Origin: Zavarzinia marina | GTDB lineage: Bacteria; Pseudomonadota; Alphaproteobacteria; Zavarziniales; Zavarziniaceae | NCBI RefSeq assembly: GCF_021568905.1 | Contig: NZ_JAKGSB010000002.1 | Coordinates: 434,001-498,000 of the forward strand | DNA: 64,000 bases | Direction of reading: 5' to 3' | Notes under the pieces: model-generated | Told to the model about the DNA's origin: nothing | Database searches by the model: none | What the model saw: the letters and a program-made list of their open reading frames with translations, nothing else | Part shown: positions 44,509-54,274 of the stretch, one piece after another | Layout of the letters: the number at the start of each line of letters is the position of its first letter | Numbering within the stretch: the stretch's first letter is position 1 | Position numbers and translations under genes: made by a program

Positions 44509-45677
44509 CAGGCAGCTTCCTTCACGGCCTTGACGACCTTCTCGGCGGCATCCGCCAGATCGTCACCAGAGGTGATGGGGAGACCGGACTCGGCCAGCAG
44601 CTTCTTGCCGAGTTCGACGTTGGTGCCGGCGAGGCGAACCACCAGCGGCACCGAAAGGGAGACTTCGCGGGCCGCCGCGATCACGCCTTCGGCGATGACG
44701 TCGCAACGCATGATGCCGCCGAAGATGTTGACCAGGATGCCTTCGACGTTCGGATCCGAGAGGATGATCTTGAAGGCTTCGGTCACGCGCTCACGCGTGG
44801 CGCCGCCGCCGACGTCGAGGAAGTTGGCCGGTTCGCCGCCGTAGAGCTTGATGATGTCCATGGTCGCCATGGCGAGGCCGGCGCCGTTCACCATGCAGCC
44901 GATGTTGCCGTCCAGCTTCACGTAGGACAGCTCGTGCTTGGCCGCCTCGCGTTCCATCGGGTCTTCTTCGTCCGGATCGCGCAGTTCCTGGATGTCCTTG
45001 TGACGGAAGAGCGCGTTGTCGTCGAAGTTCATCTTGCAGTCGAGGGCGATCAGGTCGCCGTCTTCCGTGATGACCAGCGGGTTGATCTCCAGCAGCGAGG
45101 CATCGGTGTCGATCATCGCCTTGTAGATCGCCTGGACCATCTTCACGCAGGTGCCGACCTGCTTGCCCTCGAGGCCGAGCGAGAAGGCGATGCGCCGCCC
45201 GTGATAGGCCTGGATGCCGGCGGCCGGGTCGATCGGCAGGCCCAGGATCTTCTCCGGGGTCTCATGGGCGACGGTCTCGATGTCCATGCCGCCTTCGGTC
45301 GAGGCGATGAAGGCGATGCGGCCGGTCTTGCGATCCAGGAGGGCGGCGAGATAGAGCTCGTTCGCGATCTTGGAGCCGTCCTCGATGTAGACGCGCTTCA
45401 CTTCCTTGCCTTCGGGGCCGGTCTGATGCGTGACGAGCGTCATGCCCAGCATCTTGGCGGCGGTGGCCTTCACGTCCTCGATCGACTTCACGACCTTGAC
45501 GCCGCCGGCCTTGCCGCGGCCGCCGGCATGGATCTGCGCCTTCACGACCCACACGGGACCGGGCAGTTCCTTGGCGACCTTTTCGGCCTCGTCGGGGGTA
45601 TAGGCAACGCCGCCCTTGGGCACGGCGACACCGTATTTGGCCAGCAGAGCCTTGGCCTGATATTCATGGATGTTCAT
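44508..45677 (-). CDS. sucC: Succinyl-CoA ligase beta subunit
   Basis: 389 residues. N-terminal ATP-grasp ([42 protein letters not shown]) and C-terminal ligase domain with [10 protein letters not shown] and [14 protein letters not shown]. Converts succinyl-CoA to succinate with NTP formation. Follows mdh by 132 nt. Confidence 0.97.
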   Translation of the reverse strand: MNIHEYQAKALLAKYGVAVPKGGVAYTPDEAEKVAKELPGPVWVVKAQIHAGGRGKAGGVKVVKSIEDVKATAAKMLGMTLVTHQTGPEGKEVKRVYIEDGSKIANELYLAALLDRKTGRIAFIASTEGGMDIETVAHETPEKILGLPIDPAAGIQAYHGRRIAFSLGLEGKQVGTCVKMVQAIYKAMIDTDASLLEINPLVITEDGDLIALDCKMNFDDNALFRHKDIQELRDPDEEDPMEREAAKHELSYVKLDGNIGCMVNGAGLAMATMDIIKLYGGEPANFLDVGGGATRERVTEAFKIILSDPNVEGILVNIFGGIMRCDVIAEGVIAAAREVSLSVPLVVRLAGTNVELGKKLLAESGLPITSGDDLADAAEKVVKAVKEAA

Positions 45678-45809
45678 GGGGCATCCTGGGTTGGGCTTCC
45701 GGGGAGGGCCGCTGTCAAGCGGAGTGGATGCGGGGCAGAGCCGTTATATTCGCTGGTGCCGCACCGCGCAACCGACATGGCCTGACGACCTGGCTTCAAG
45801 GATTTCACC

Positions 45810-46850
<1,041 letters not shown>

Positions 46851-46984
46851 TCACGTGGGGCCGTTACCTAGCGCGATTTGCCGCAGGCCACAAGGTTGGC
46901 AAAGGTCGAATCTGGGGGGATGTCCAGGGGGGGCCGCTCCGACCGATCGGGATTCCCGATCCCGCGGGGCGGCGAAGCCGGTCG

Positions 46985-47761
46985 CTAACGTCCCGCGAGG
47001 CCGTCAAGCACGGCGCAATAGGTTTCGATCCATTCGGTCCGCCGGGCCGAAAGCCGGTCGTAGCAGGCGATGGTGGACTCTTCCGCCGCCACCCGCCGCC
47101 CTTCGGCGTGGCGCCGGGCGAAGACCCGCGCCAGCCGCACCCCCAGGCGCCGCTCCTCCTCGGTCGAAGGCGGCAGGCCGAGGTGGCGTCCGCCGTTCTG
47201 GCCGGCGAGCAGGGCTTCGAGGTCCAGGGGTTCGAAGCCGAGGCGCCAGCCCCGCTCGAAGCTCAGCCACTGCATGTCCTCGGCCGCCGCCTCGACGGTG
47301 AAGTCGATGGTCTCCCAGCCGTAGTTCAGATCGCGCATATAGGTGCCGATCATGGTGTTGCCCACGTCGCTGGCTTCGTGTTCCGGACCGCTGTAGGCGG
47401 TATGGAAACCGACCGCCGCATCGACGGACATCATGCGCTCGACGCCGGCGGCCCAGATCAGCGCGCAGGCCGAGGCGCAGACCGCCCAGGGCCCGGCGAC
47501 CGTGCGCGCTCCGCCGCGATAGATCATGCGCCCCATCGCCAGGGCTTCGACGAGGTCGCCGCCGGTGCTGTCGAGAAGGACGAAGGAAATGCCGCCCGGG
47601 CGCTTCATGATGCGGTCGAGAGTCGCCTGGTCGCCCGCCTCGATGCTGCCCTGGACGACCACCGCGTCCGCGCCGCGCCCCGATTCGAGCACGGTGAAGT
47701 CTGCCGCCCGCAACGGCCCGGCGACGAGGCAGAGCAGAACGAGCAACAGGGCCCGGATCAC
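46985..47761 (-). CDS. Secreted ClpP/crotonase-fold protein (COG3904-like)
   Basis: 258 residues. Signal peptide ending GPLRA. A ClpP-like core: VVQGSIEAGD, DSTGGDLVEALAMGRMI, and CASACALIWAAG, whose serine is the candidate nucleophile, followed by FHTAYS with a candidate His. These match periplasmic COG3904 proteins of unknown substrate. Start overlaps the zapE stop by 4 nt (ATGA), so it is translated with zapE. Confidence 0.8.
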   Translation of the reverse strand: MIRALLLVLLCLVAGPLRAADFTVLESGRGADAVVVQGSIEAGDQATLDRIMKRPGGISFVLLDSTGGDLVEALAMGRMIYRGGARTVAGPWAVCASACALIWAAGVERMMSVDAAVGFHTAYSGPEHEASDVGNTMIGTYMRDLNYGWETIDFTVEAAAEDMQWLSFERGWRLGFEPLDLEALLAGQNGGRHLGLPPSTEEERRLGVRLARVFARRHAEGRRVAAEESTIACYDRLSARRTEWIETYCAVLDGLAGR

Positions 47762-48915
47762 GGCCCCGCCGCCTCGCCGGAACCATGCCCCAGTGCCAGA
47801 TAATCGTCCGACTGCATCTCGTTGAGGCGGCTGGCCGTGCGTTCGAATTCGAAGGCGCCGTCGCCTTCGGGATAGAGGCTTTCAGGGGGAGCGGCGGCGG
47901 AACAGACGAGTTTCACCCGGGCTTCGTAGAGGGCGTCGATCAGGGTGACGAAGCGCTTGGCCTCGTTCCGCTTCTCGGGCGTCAGGCTGGGGATGTCGTC
48001 CAGCACCAGGGTGTGGAACTCGCGGGCGATCGCCAGATAGTCGGCGGGGCCGAGGGGCTTGGCGCAGAGGTCGTCGAAATGGGCCCGGGCGACGCCATAG
48101 GCGGCCTTGGGCACCACCACCTTGCGGCCCTGGACATCCAGTTCGACGGAATCGGTGTCGTCGCTCCGGGTGAGATCCGAGAAGGCTTCGTCCAGCGCCT
48201 GGTCGGCCTCGGGCCCGAGGGGGCTGAAATAGACCCGATGGCCGGCGAGCCGGGCCATGCGCCAGTCCCGCGCGCCTTCGAGATGAAGGACGTCGAGGGT
48301 CTTCTCCAATTCCTCGATGAAGGGGATGAAGAGCGGACGGTTCAGCCCGCCGAGATAGAGATCGCGCGGCGCCCGGTTGGAGGTCGCGACCACCACCACC
48401 TGTTCGGACCAGAGGTGATGGAACAGCCGGCCCAGGATCATGGCGTCGGCGACATAGGTCACCTGGAATTCGTCGAAGCACAGCAGGCGCGCCTCGGCCG
48501 CGATGTCGCGGGCGACGGCGGGGATGGGATCGTCGCCGCCCCGCGCCGCCCGTTCCGCGTCCGACAATTGGCGGTGGGCGTTGATGCGGGCATGGATCTC
48601 CTGCATGAAGGCGTGGAAATGGACCCGGCGCTTCTTCTCGACCGGGGCGCCCCTGAAGAACAGGTCCATCAGCATCGACTTGCCGCGCCCGACGCCGCCG
48701 TAGAGATAGAGGCCTTCCGGCGGTTCCTCGTGGCTCTTCCGGGCGCCGGTCAGCCAGCCGAACAGGCCGCGCGCGGCGCGCGCCTCCGCCGGGGTCCAGA
48801 GCGCGAGGCGCTGATGCAGGATCTCCAGCTTCTCGATCGCGAGGCGCTGCGCCGGATCGGATTCCACCGTGCCGGCCGCGACGAGGGCCGCATAGGCATC
48901 GAGCGGCCCGCTCAT
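47758..48915 (-). CDS. zapE: AFG1/ZapE-family ATPase
   Basis: 385-residue P-loop ATPase. Walker A LYGGVGRGKS (K79), Walker B RLLCFDEFQV, sensor VVATSNRAP and arginine-rich NEAKRFVTLID at the end. ZapE interacts with FtsZ at the septum; mitochondrial AFG1 aids protein turnover. In Alphaproteobacteria it sits just before mdh, as here with one extra gene between. ATG at 48915 (MSGPLDAY). Confidence 0.93.
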   Translation of the reverse strand: MSGPLDAYAALVAAGTVESDPAQRLAIEKLEILHQRLALWTPAEARAARGLFGWLTGARKSHEEPPEGLYLYGGVGRGKSMLMDLFFRGAPVEKKRRVHFHAFMQEIHARINAHRQLSDAERAARGGDDPIPAVARDIAAEARLLCFDEFQVTYVADAMILGRLFHHLWSEQVVVVATSNRAPRDLYLGGLNRPLFIPFIEELEKTLDVLHLEGARDWRMARLAGHRVYFSPLGPEADQALDEAFSDLTRSDDTDSVELDVQGRKVVVPKAAYGVARAHFDDLCAKPLGPADYLAIAREFHTLVLDDIPSLTPEKRNEAKRFVTLIDALYEARVKLVCSAAAPPESLYPEGDGAFEFERTASRLNEMQSDDYLALGHGSGEAAGP

Positions 48916-49089
48916 GCCGTCATCCCGAAATCGAACATGGACGCCTCCAGCTACTGCCTCCGAATAGCCGGGCCGGGCGGCGGGCACAAGCCCCTGCCGG
49001 ACCCGTCGTCCGCCCCGCAGATGAATACTGGTCGGTTGATAAGGAAAGTGCTTCACTCCGGCCCGCAACGAAGAAACCGGAGGGGAGCC

Positions 49090-50232
49090 ATGGCCATCGA
49101 TCCCGAGACGCGGGCGCAATTCATCGAAACCCTGGACCGTTTCGTGCGCGAGCGCCTGCGCCCCGCCGAAGCGCGGGTCGCCGAGGAAGACGCCGTCCCC
49201 GCCGAGATCCTGGCCGAGATGCGCGACCTCGGCCTCTACGGCCTCTCGATCCCGGAGGAATATGGCGGTCTCGGCCTCGCCATGAGCGACGAGATCGAGG
49301 TGATGTTCACTTTCTGCAAGACCTCGCCCGCCTTCCGTTCCGCCTTCGGCACCAATGTCGGCATCGGCGCGCAGGGCCTGATCATCGACGGCACCGAGGA
49401 CCAGAAGGCGAAATATCTGCCGAAGCTCGCGACCGGCGAACTCACCTCCTCCTTCTGCCTGACCGAGCCGGACGCCGGCTCCGACGCCGCCTCGCTGAAG
49501 ACCAGCGCGCGGCGCGACGGCGACGCCTATGTCCTGAACGGCACCAAGCGCTACATCACCAATGCCCCGACCGCCGGCCTGTTCACCGTGATGGCCAGGA
49601 CCGATGCCGCCAACAGGGGCGCCGGCGGCATTTCCGCCTTCGTGGTCGAGGCCGGCACCCCGGGCATCCGCATCGGCAAGCCCGAGAAGAAGATGGGCCA
49701 GCAGGGCGCCAAGATCGCCGACGTGATCTTCGAGGACGCCCGCGTGCCGGCCGAAAACCTGATCGGCGGTGTCGAGGGCAAGGGCTTCAAGACCGCGATG
49801 AAGGTTCTCGACCGGGGCCGCCTGCACATATCCTCGGTCTGCGTCGGGGTCGCCTTGCGTCTTCTCGAGGACAGCATCGCCTATGCCACAGACCGCAAGC
49901 AGTTCGGCCAGCGCATCGCCGATTTCCAGCTCGTCCAGGCCATGCTGGCCGACTGCCGGACCGAGATCTATGCCGCCCAATGCATGGTGCGCGACGCCGC
50001 CGCCCGCTTCGACGCCGGCGAGACCGTCTCGACCGATGCCGCCTGCTGCAAATATTTCGCCTCCGAGATGGTCGGCCGCGTCGCCGACCGCGCGGTGCAG
50101 ATCTTCGGCGGCGCCGGTTACGTGGCGGATTACGGCATCGAGCGCTTCTACCGCGACGTCCGCATCTTCCGCATCTACGAAGGCACCAGCCAGATCCAGC
50201 AGATGGTCATCGCCCGCAGCCTGACGCGGTGA
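49090..50232 (+). CDS. Acyl-CoA dehydrogenase
   Basis: 380-residue flavoprotein. FAD/substrate segments CLTEPDAGSDAAS and FGGAGYVADYGIERFYRD, catalytic base E364 in YEGTSQIQ. Oxidises acyl-CoA at the alpha-beta bond, passing electrons to ETF. AGGGGAG precedes the ATG. Chain-length specificity is not readable. Divergent from zapE. Confidence 0.95.
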   Translation: MAIDPETRAQFIETLDRFVRERLRPAEARVAEEDAVPAEILAEMRDLGLYGLSIPEEYGGLGLAMSDEIEVMFTFCKTSPAFRSAFGTNVGIGAQGLIIDGTEDQKAKYLPKLATGELTSSFCLTEPDAGSDAASLKTSARRDGDAYVLNGTKRYITNAPTAGLFTVMARTDAANRGAGGISAFVVEAGTPGIRIGKPEKKMGQQGAKIADVIFEDARVPAENLIGGVEGKGFKTAMKVLDRGRLHISSVCVGVALRLLEDSIAYATDRKQFGQRIADFQLVQAMLADCRTEIYAAQCMVRDAAARFDAGETVSTDAACCKYFASEMVGRVADRAVQIFGGAGYVADYGIERFYRDVRIFRIYEGTSQIQQMVIARSLTR

Positions 50233-50246
50233 TGGGCTGAGCGGTC

Positions 50247-51059
50247 GTGACGGGCCTCGCCCATATCCGCCTGCCGAACCGGTCTTTGACGCCGAGCCCT
50301 CCGGGCATGGGTCTAGGCGCGACGCTGCTCAAGGCGGTGATCATGCTCGGGATCGCGATGCTGGCGGTCGCGGTCGCGGTCTGGCTGGGGCCTGAACTGG
50401 TGGCGGACCTGCCTCTGCGCGACGGTGCGCCGCCGATCGAAGCCGGCGTGGCGCGGGAGGCGCGCTGCGGCAATGTCCGCGTTCTGCACCATTGCCGTTT
50501 CGTGCTGGAGGCACCGGGCGCGGACGGCGCGGTGATGCGCAGCCGCTCCGCTCTCCTGTTCCTCGCGGGGGCGGCGCCGGACCTTTCCTACCGGGTGGTG
50601 GCGGATCCGGCGCGGCCCGGGCGCCTGACCACGTCCCTCGCGCTGGCACGCTATTGGAGTCGGGCGGGGACCTTCGCGGCGATCGAGGCCCTGCTTCTCT
50701 TCATCACCATCGCCGGCGCGCGTCACGTGATCGCCGACCGCTTCCGGGGCAAGGCCCTGATCCGCGCCTTTCGGGAAGGCCGCGCGCGGCCCGCCGTGCT
50801 GATCCTGGAAAAACGTCACCTCTTCAACTGGCGGGTCCGCGTCGGCGATCCGAAACAGGGCGGCGAGCGCCGCAAATGGCTGGTCGACACCAAGGACGAG
50901 CCGATCTGGCTGGACCCCGCCAGCGGCGCCATCCTGGGCATCACGCCCGATGGCGTGCACTTCATGCCGGTCGACGCCCGGGGCCGCTTCCTCGGTCTCG
51001 ACAGCAATGAAGCGATGGCGCTTCTCGCCAGCGTCGCCGACTATCAGCGTCATGGATGA
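50247..51059 (+). CDS. Membrane protein of unknown function
   Basis: 270 residues. Two hydrophobic helices (about 22-46 and 140-160) flank a periplasmic segment with two Cys (GNVRVLHHCRF). The C-terminal 100 residues are soluble and basic. No domain recognised. GTG start 50247, with ATG 50307 (M21) as alternative. The stop overlaps the TRIC gene start by 8 nt (51052-51059), so the two are coupled. Confidence 0.7.
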   Translation: MTGLAHIRLPNRSLTPSPPGMGLGATLLKAVIMLGIAMLAVAVAVWLGPELVADLPLRDGAPPIEAGVAREARCGNVRVLHHCRFVLEAPGADGAVMRSRSALLFLAGAAPDLSYRVVADPARPGRLTTSLALARYWSRAGTFAAIEALLLFITIAGARHVIADRFRGKALIRAFREGRARPAVLILEKRHLFNWRVRVGDPKQGGERRKWLVDTKDEPIWLDPASGAILGITPDGVHFMPVDARGRFLGLDSNEAMALLASVADYQRHG

Positions 51060-51705
51060 TCTGGCGCCGCTGCATGATTCCGTGACCTGGCTGATCCTGG
51101 CCCTCGATTCGGTCGGGATCTTCGTCTTCGCGATCTCGGGCGCCGCGCTGGCGCTGCGCCAGCGGTTCGACCTGTTCGGCGTGCTGCTGCTCGCCTTCGT
51201 CACGGCCCTGGCCGGCGGCATATTGCGCGACCTGATCCTGGGGGCGACGCCACCCGAGACCTTCCAGTCGGGCTGGAACGCCGCCGTCGCCCTTTCGGGC
51301 GGTGTCTTCACCATCGCGGCGGGCGGCTGGATCGCGCGGCTGGGAAAGCCCGTGCGCCTGTTCGATGCCATCGGCCTCGGGCTCTTCGCCGCGGCCGGCA
51401 CCGGCAAGGCACTGACCTTCGGGGTCGATCCCTGGATGGCGCCGGCGGTCGGCATGGTGGTCGGCATCGGCGGCGGCATGCTGCGCGATCTTCTCGTGGT
51501 CCGCGCCCCCCTGGTGCTCCAGGCCGAGATCTATGCCGTCGCCGCCCTGGTCGGCGGCTTTGCGGTCGTCGCCGCCGAACGGCTGGCCGGCCTGCCACCG
51601 CTGGCCGCGCTGATCCTGGGTGCCGCGCTGTGCGTGGCGCTGCGCCTGCTCGCGCTCTATCGCGGCTGGACGCTGTGGCATCCGCCGGCACCGCCGGATC
51701 TTTGA
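51052..51705 (+). CDS. TRIC-family cation channel (UPF0126)
   Basis: 217-residue membrane protein with seven helices in two similar halves. Both halves carry the conserved Gly-rich kink: AFVTALAGGILRDLIL and GMVVGIGGGMLRDLLVV. Bacterial homotrimers of this fold conduct monovalent cations (prokaryotic TRIC). Start ATG lies inside the preceding membrane-protein gene. Physiological role unknown. Confidence 0.92.
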   Translation: MDDLAPLHDSVTWLILALDSVGIFVFAISGAALALRQRFDLFGVLLLAFVTALAGGILRDLILGATPPETFQSGWNAAVALSGGVFTIAAGGWIARLGKPVRLFDAIGLGLFAAAGTGKALTFGVDPWMAPAVGMVVGIGGGMLRDLLVVRAPLVLQAEIYAVAALVGGFAVVAAERLAGLPPLAALILGAALCVALRLLALYRGWTLWHPPAPPDL

Positions 51706-51738
51706 GCCCACCGATGGCCGCGCGCGACCGAATGGACG

Positions 51739-51768
51739 CTTGACCTTCCGCCCCCCGGACGCGATAGA
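51739..51768 (+). promoter_or_regulatory. Candidate promoter for SDR gene
   Basis: CTTGAC (TTGACC hexamer 51740-51745) and GATAGA (51763-51768) separated by 17 nt, about 54 nt before the SDR ATG. The CTTGAC -35 form is common in Alphaproteobacteria. Confidence 0.5.
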
Positions 51769-51821
51769 ACGCCCCGGGCCTGTATTGCTGCTTTTAAAGA
51801 CAGATAAGAGGGAGAGTCCGC

Positions 51822-52706
51822 ATGTCCATTCGCTTCGACAATCGCGTCGCCATCGTCACCGGTGCCGGTGGCGGCCTGGGTCGCAGCCACGCCCTCGAGC
51901 TCGCCAAGCGCGGCGCCAAGGTGGTGGTGAACGACCTCGGCGGCGCCGTCGACGGTTCGGGTTCCTCGGCCGGTGCCGCCCAGCGCGTCGTCGACGAGAT
52001 CAAGGCGGCCGGCGGCGAAGCGGTGGCCGACACCAATTCGGTCTCGACCCCCGAGACCGCCGAAGCCCTGGTGAAGACCGCGATCGACACCTATGGCAAG
52101 CTCGACATCGTCATCAACAACGCCGGCATCCTGCGCGACAAGAGCTTCGCCAAGGGCGAACTGGCCGACTTCAAGCTGGTGATCGAAGTCCATCTGATGG
52201 GTTCGGTCTATGTCACCAAGGCCGCCTGGCCGCACCTGCAGGCCAACAACTACGGCCGCGTGGTCATGACCTCCTCGGCGTCCGGCCTCTACGGCAACTT
52301 CGGCCAGGCCAACTACGGCTCGGCCAAGATGGGCCTGGTCGGCCTGATGAACACCCTGAAGCTGGAAGGCCAGAAGAACGACATCCGCGTGAACACCATC
52401 GCGCCGGTCGCCGCCACCCGCATGACCGAGAACCTGCTGCCGCCGGCGGTGCTCGAGACCCTGAAGCCGGAACTCGTCACCTCGGGCGTCATGCACCTCG
52501 TCCAGGAGAACGGCCCGAACGGCGTGATCCTGGAAGCCGGTGCCGGCTATTTCTCGACCGTGCAGATCGTCGAGGGCACGGGCGCCAAGCTGGGCGCCGA
52601 AGCGACCGCGGAAGACGTCGCCGCCGCCTGGGACAAGATCGCGGACATGAGCGGCGCCACCCCGGCCTTCTCGTCCAACGAAAAGCTGGCGCTGATCTTC
52701 GCCTGA
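51822..52706 (+). CDS. SDR 3-hydroxyacyl-CoA dehydrogenase-like
   Basis: 294 residues. NAD site VTGAGGGLGRSHALELAKRGA, NAG motif, and Ser/Tyr/Lys triad in TSSASGLYGNFGQANYGSAK. The VVNDLGGAVDGSG segment marks the 17-beta-HSD type 4 / MFE-2 dehydrogenase group, usually (3R)-hydroxyacyl-CoA dehydrogenase. Followed by a strong intrinsic terminator. Likely acts with acyl-CoA dehydrogenase and thiolase in the same window, though not in one operon. Confidence 0.92.
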   Translation: MSIRFDNRVAIVTGAGGGLGRSHALELAKRGAKVVVNDLGGAVDGSGSSAGAAQRVVDEIKAAGGEAVADTNSVSTPETAEALVKTAIDTYGKLDIVINNAGILRDKSFAKGELADFKLVIEVHLMGSVYVTKAAWPHLQANNYGRVVMTSSASGLYGNFGQANYGSAKMGLVGLMNTLKLEGQKNDIRVNTIAPVAATRMTENLLPPAVLETLKPELVTSGVMHLVQENGPNGVILEAGAGYFSTVQIVEGTGAKLGAEATAEDVAAAWDKIADMSGATPAFSSNEKLALIFA

Positions 52707-52721
52707 TCGCGTTTCGATGGG

Positions 52722-52753
52722 AAAACGGCCCGGCTGTGTCCGGGCCGTTTTTC
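52722..52753. terminator. Bidirectional intrinsic terminator
   Basis: Perfect 12-bp stem AAAACGGCCCGG / CCGGGCCGTTTT (52722-52733, 52740-52751) with a 6-nt loop, lying between the convergent SDR and matB genes. T and A tracts on both sides let it serve both strands. Confidence 0.88.
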
Positions 52754-52756
52754 GTT

Positions 52757-54274
52757 TCAGGCGCCGTAGAGATCGCGAAAGCGTTCTCGCAATGCGTTCT
52801 TCTGCACCTTGCCCATGGTGTTGCGCGGCAATTCGTCGACGAAGACGACCGCCTTCGGCTGCTTGAACCTGGCGAGCCGGCCCGAAAGCGCCGCCAGGAT
52901 CCCCGCTTCGTCCGGCGCGGCCCCCTTTTCCGGCACCACCACCGCCGTCACCCCCTCGCCGAAATCGGGATGGGGGACGCCGATCACCGCGCTTTCGAGG
53001 ACGCCGGGCAGGGCGTCGATCTCGCCCTCGACTTCCTTCGGATAGACGTTGAAGCCGCCGGTGATCACCAGATCCTTGCCCCGGCCGACGATATGGACAT
53101 AGCCATCCGCATCGATCCGGCCGAGATCGCCGGTGATGAAGAAACCATCCGGGCGGAATTCCGTCGCCGTCTTCTCGGGCATGCGCCAATAGCCCTTGAA
53201 GACGTTCGGGCCCGCGACCTCGATCATGCCGATCGCGCCGGGCGCCACGGCGGCGCCGGTCTCGGGATCGGCGATGCGGAGCGAAACCCCCGGCAACGGA
53301 AAGCCGACGGTGCCCGGCACCCGCGCCCCGTCATAGGGGTTGGAGGTGTTCATATTGGTCTCGGTCATGCCATAGCGTTCCAGGATGGCATGGCCGGTGC
53401 GGGCTTCGAAGGCGCGGTGGGTCTCGGCCAGCAGCGGCGCCGAGCCCGAGATGAAGAGGCGCATGGAAGCGACCGCGTCCCGCGTCAGCCCGCCCTCGGC
53501 GAGGAGGCGGGTATAGAAGGTCGGCACCCCCATCAGGCTGGTCGCGCGCGGCATCAGGGCGATCGCCTCCGCCGGATCGAAGCGCGGCAGGAAGAACATC
53601 GACGCCTTGGCCATCAGGATCACGTTGCTGGCGACGAAGAGGCCGTGGGTGTGGAAGATCGGCAGGGCGTGGATCAAGACGTCCTGGCCCGAGAAGCGCC
53701 AATGATCGACCAGGGTCGCGGCATTGGAGGCGAGATTGGCGTGGGACAGCATCGCCCCCTTGGAGCGCCCCGTGGTGCCCGAGGTATAGAGAATGGCGGC
53801 GAGATCGTCCGGCCCGCGCGGGATGTCCTCAAAAGCGTCCGGCGCGCCGGCCGCCCGTTCCATCAGACTGCCGTCGCCCGCCGCGCCCAGCGTCATGCAG
53901 CATGCGCCGACGGCTTTCGCCAGCGGTGCCACCACCGCCTCGCGATCCGGCGCCACCACCACCACGCGGGGTTCGGCATCGCCCAGGAAATAGGCCAGTT
54001 CGTTGGCCGTATAGGCGGTGTTCAGGGGCAGGAACACGGCGCCCGCACGCACGCAGGCGAGATAGAGCATGAGGGCGTCGACACTCTTCTCGACCTGGAC
54101 CGCGACCCGATCGCCCGGCACCACGCCGAGCCCGACCAGAGCCTGGGCGAGGCGGGCCGTTCGCGCCGGGATCTCGCCATGGGTCATGGCGGGCGCACCG
54201 CCATGGGCCTGGATGAAGACCCGCGCCCCGTCCCCCGGGCCCGGCTTCAGCAGGTCGTAGAGGTGATTGCTCAC
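52757..54274 (-). CDS. matB: Malonyl-CoA synthetase
   Basis: 505-residue acyl-adenylate enzyme. ATP/AMP motif YTSGTTGRSKGAM, ERYGMTETNMNTSNPY, ITGDLGRIDADGY and the terminal PRNTMGKVQKNALRE lysine. The NMNTSNPYDG stretch and pairing with matA point to malonate rather than long-chain acids. GTG start 54274 overlaps the matA stop (GTGA). The 1120-codon frame that continues upstream is read-through over matA. Confidence 0.92.
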   Translation of the reverse strand: MSNHLYDLLKPGPGDGARVFIQAHGGAPAMTHGEIPARTARLAQALVGLGVVPGDRVAVQVEKSVDALMLYLACVRAGAVFLPLNTAYTANELAYFLGDAEPRVVVVAPDREAVVAPLAKAVGACCMTLGAAGDGSLMERAAGAPDAFEDIPRGPDDLAAILYTSGTTGRSKGAMLSHANLASNAATLVDHWRFSGQDVLIHALPIFHTHGLFVASNVILMAKASMFFLPRFDPAEAIALMPRATSLMGVPTFYTRLLAEGGLTRDAVASMRLFISGSAPLLAETHRAFEARTGHAILERYGMTETNMNTSNPYDGARVPGTVGFPLPGVSLRIADPETGAAVAPGAIGMIEVAGPNVFKGYWRMPEKTATEFRPDGFFITGDLGRIDADGYVHIVGRGKDLVITGGFNVYPKEVEGEIDALPGVLESAVIGVPHPDFGEGVTAVVVPEKGAAPDEAGILAALSGRLARFKQPKAVVFVDELPRNTMGKVQKNALRERFRDLYGA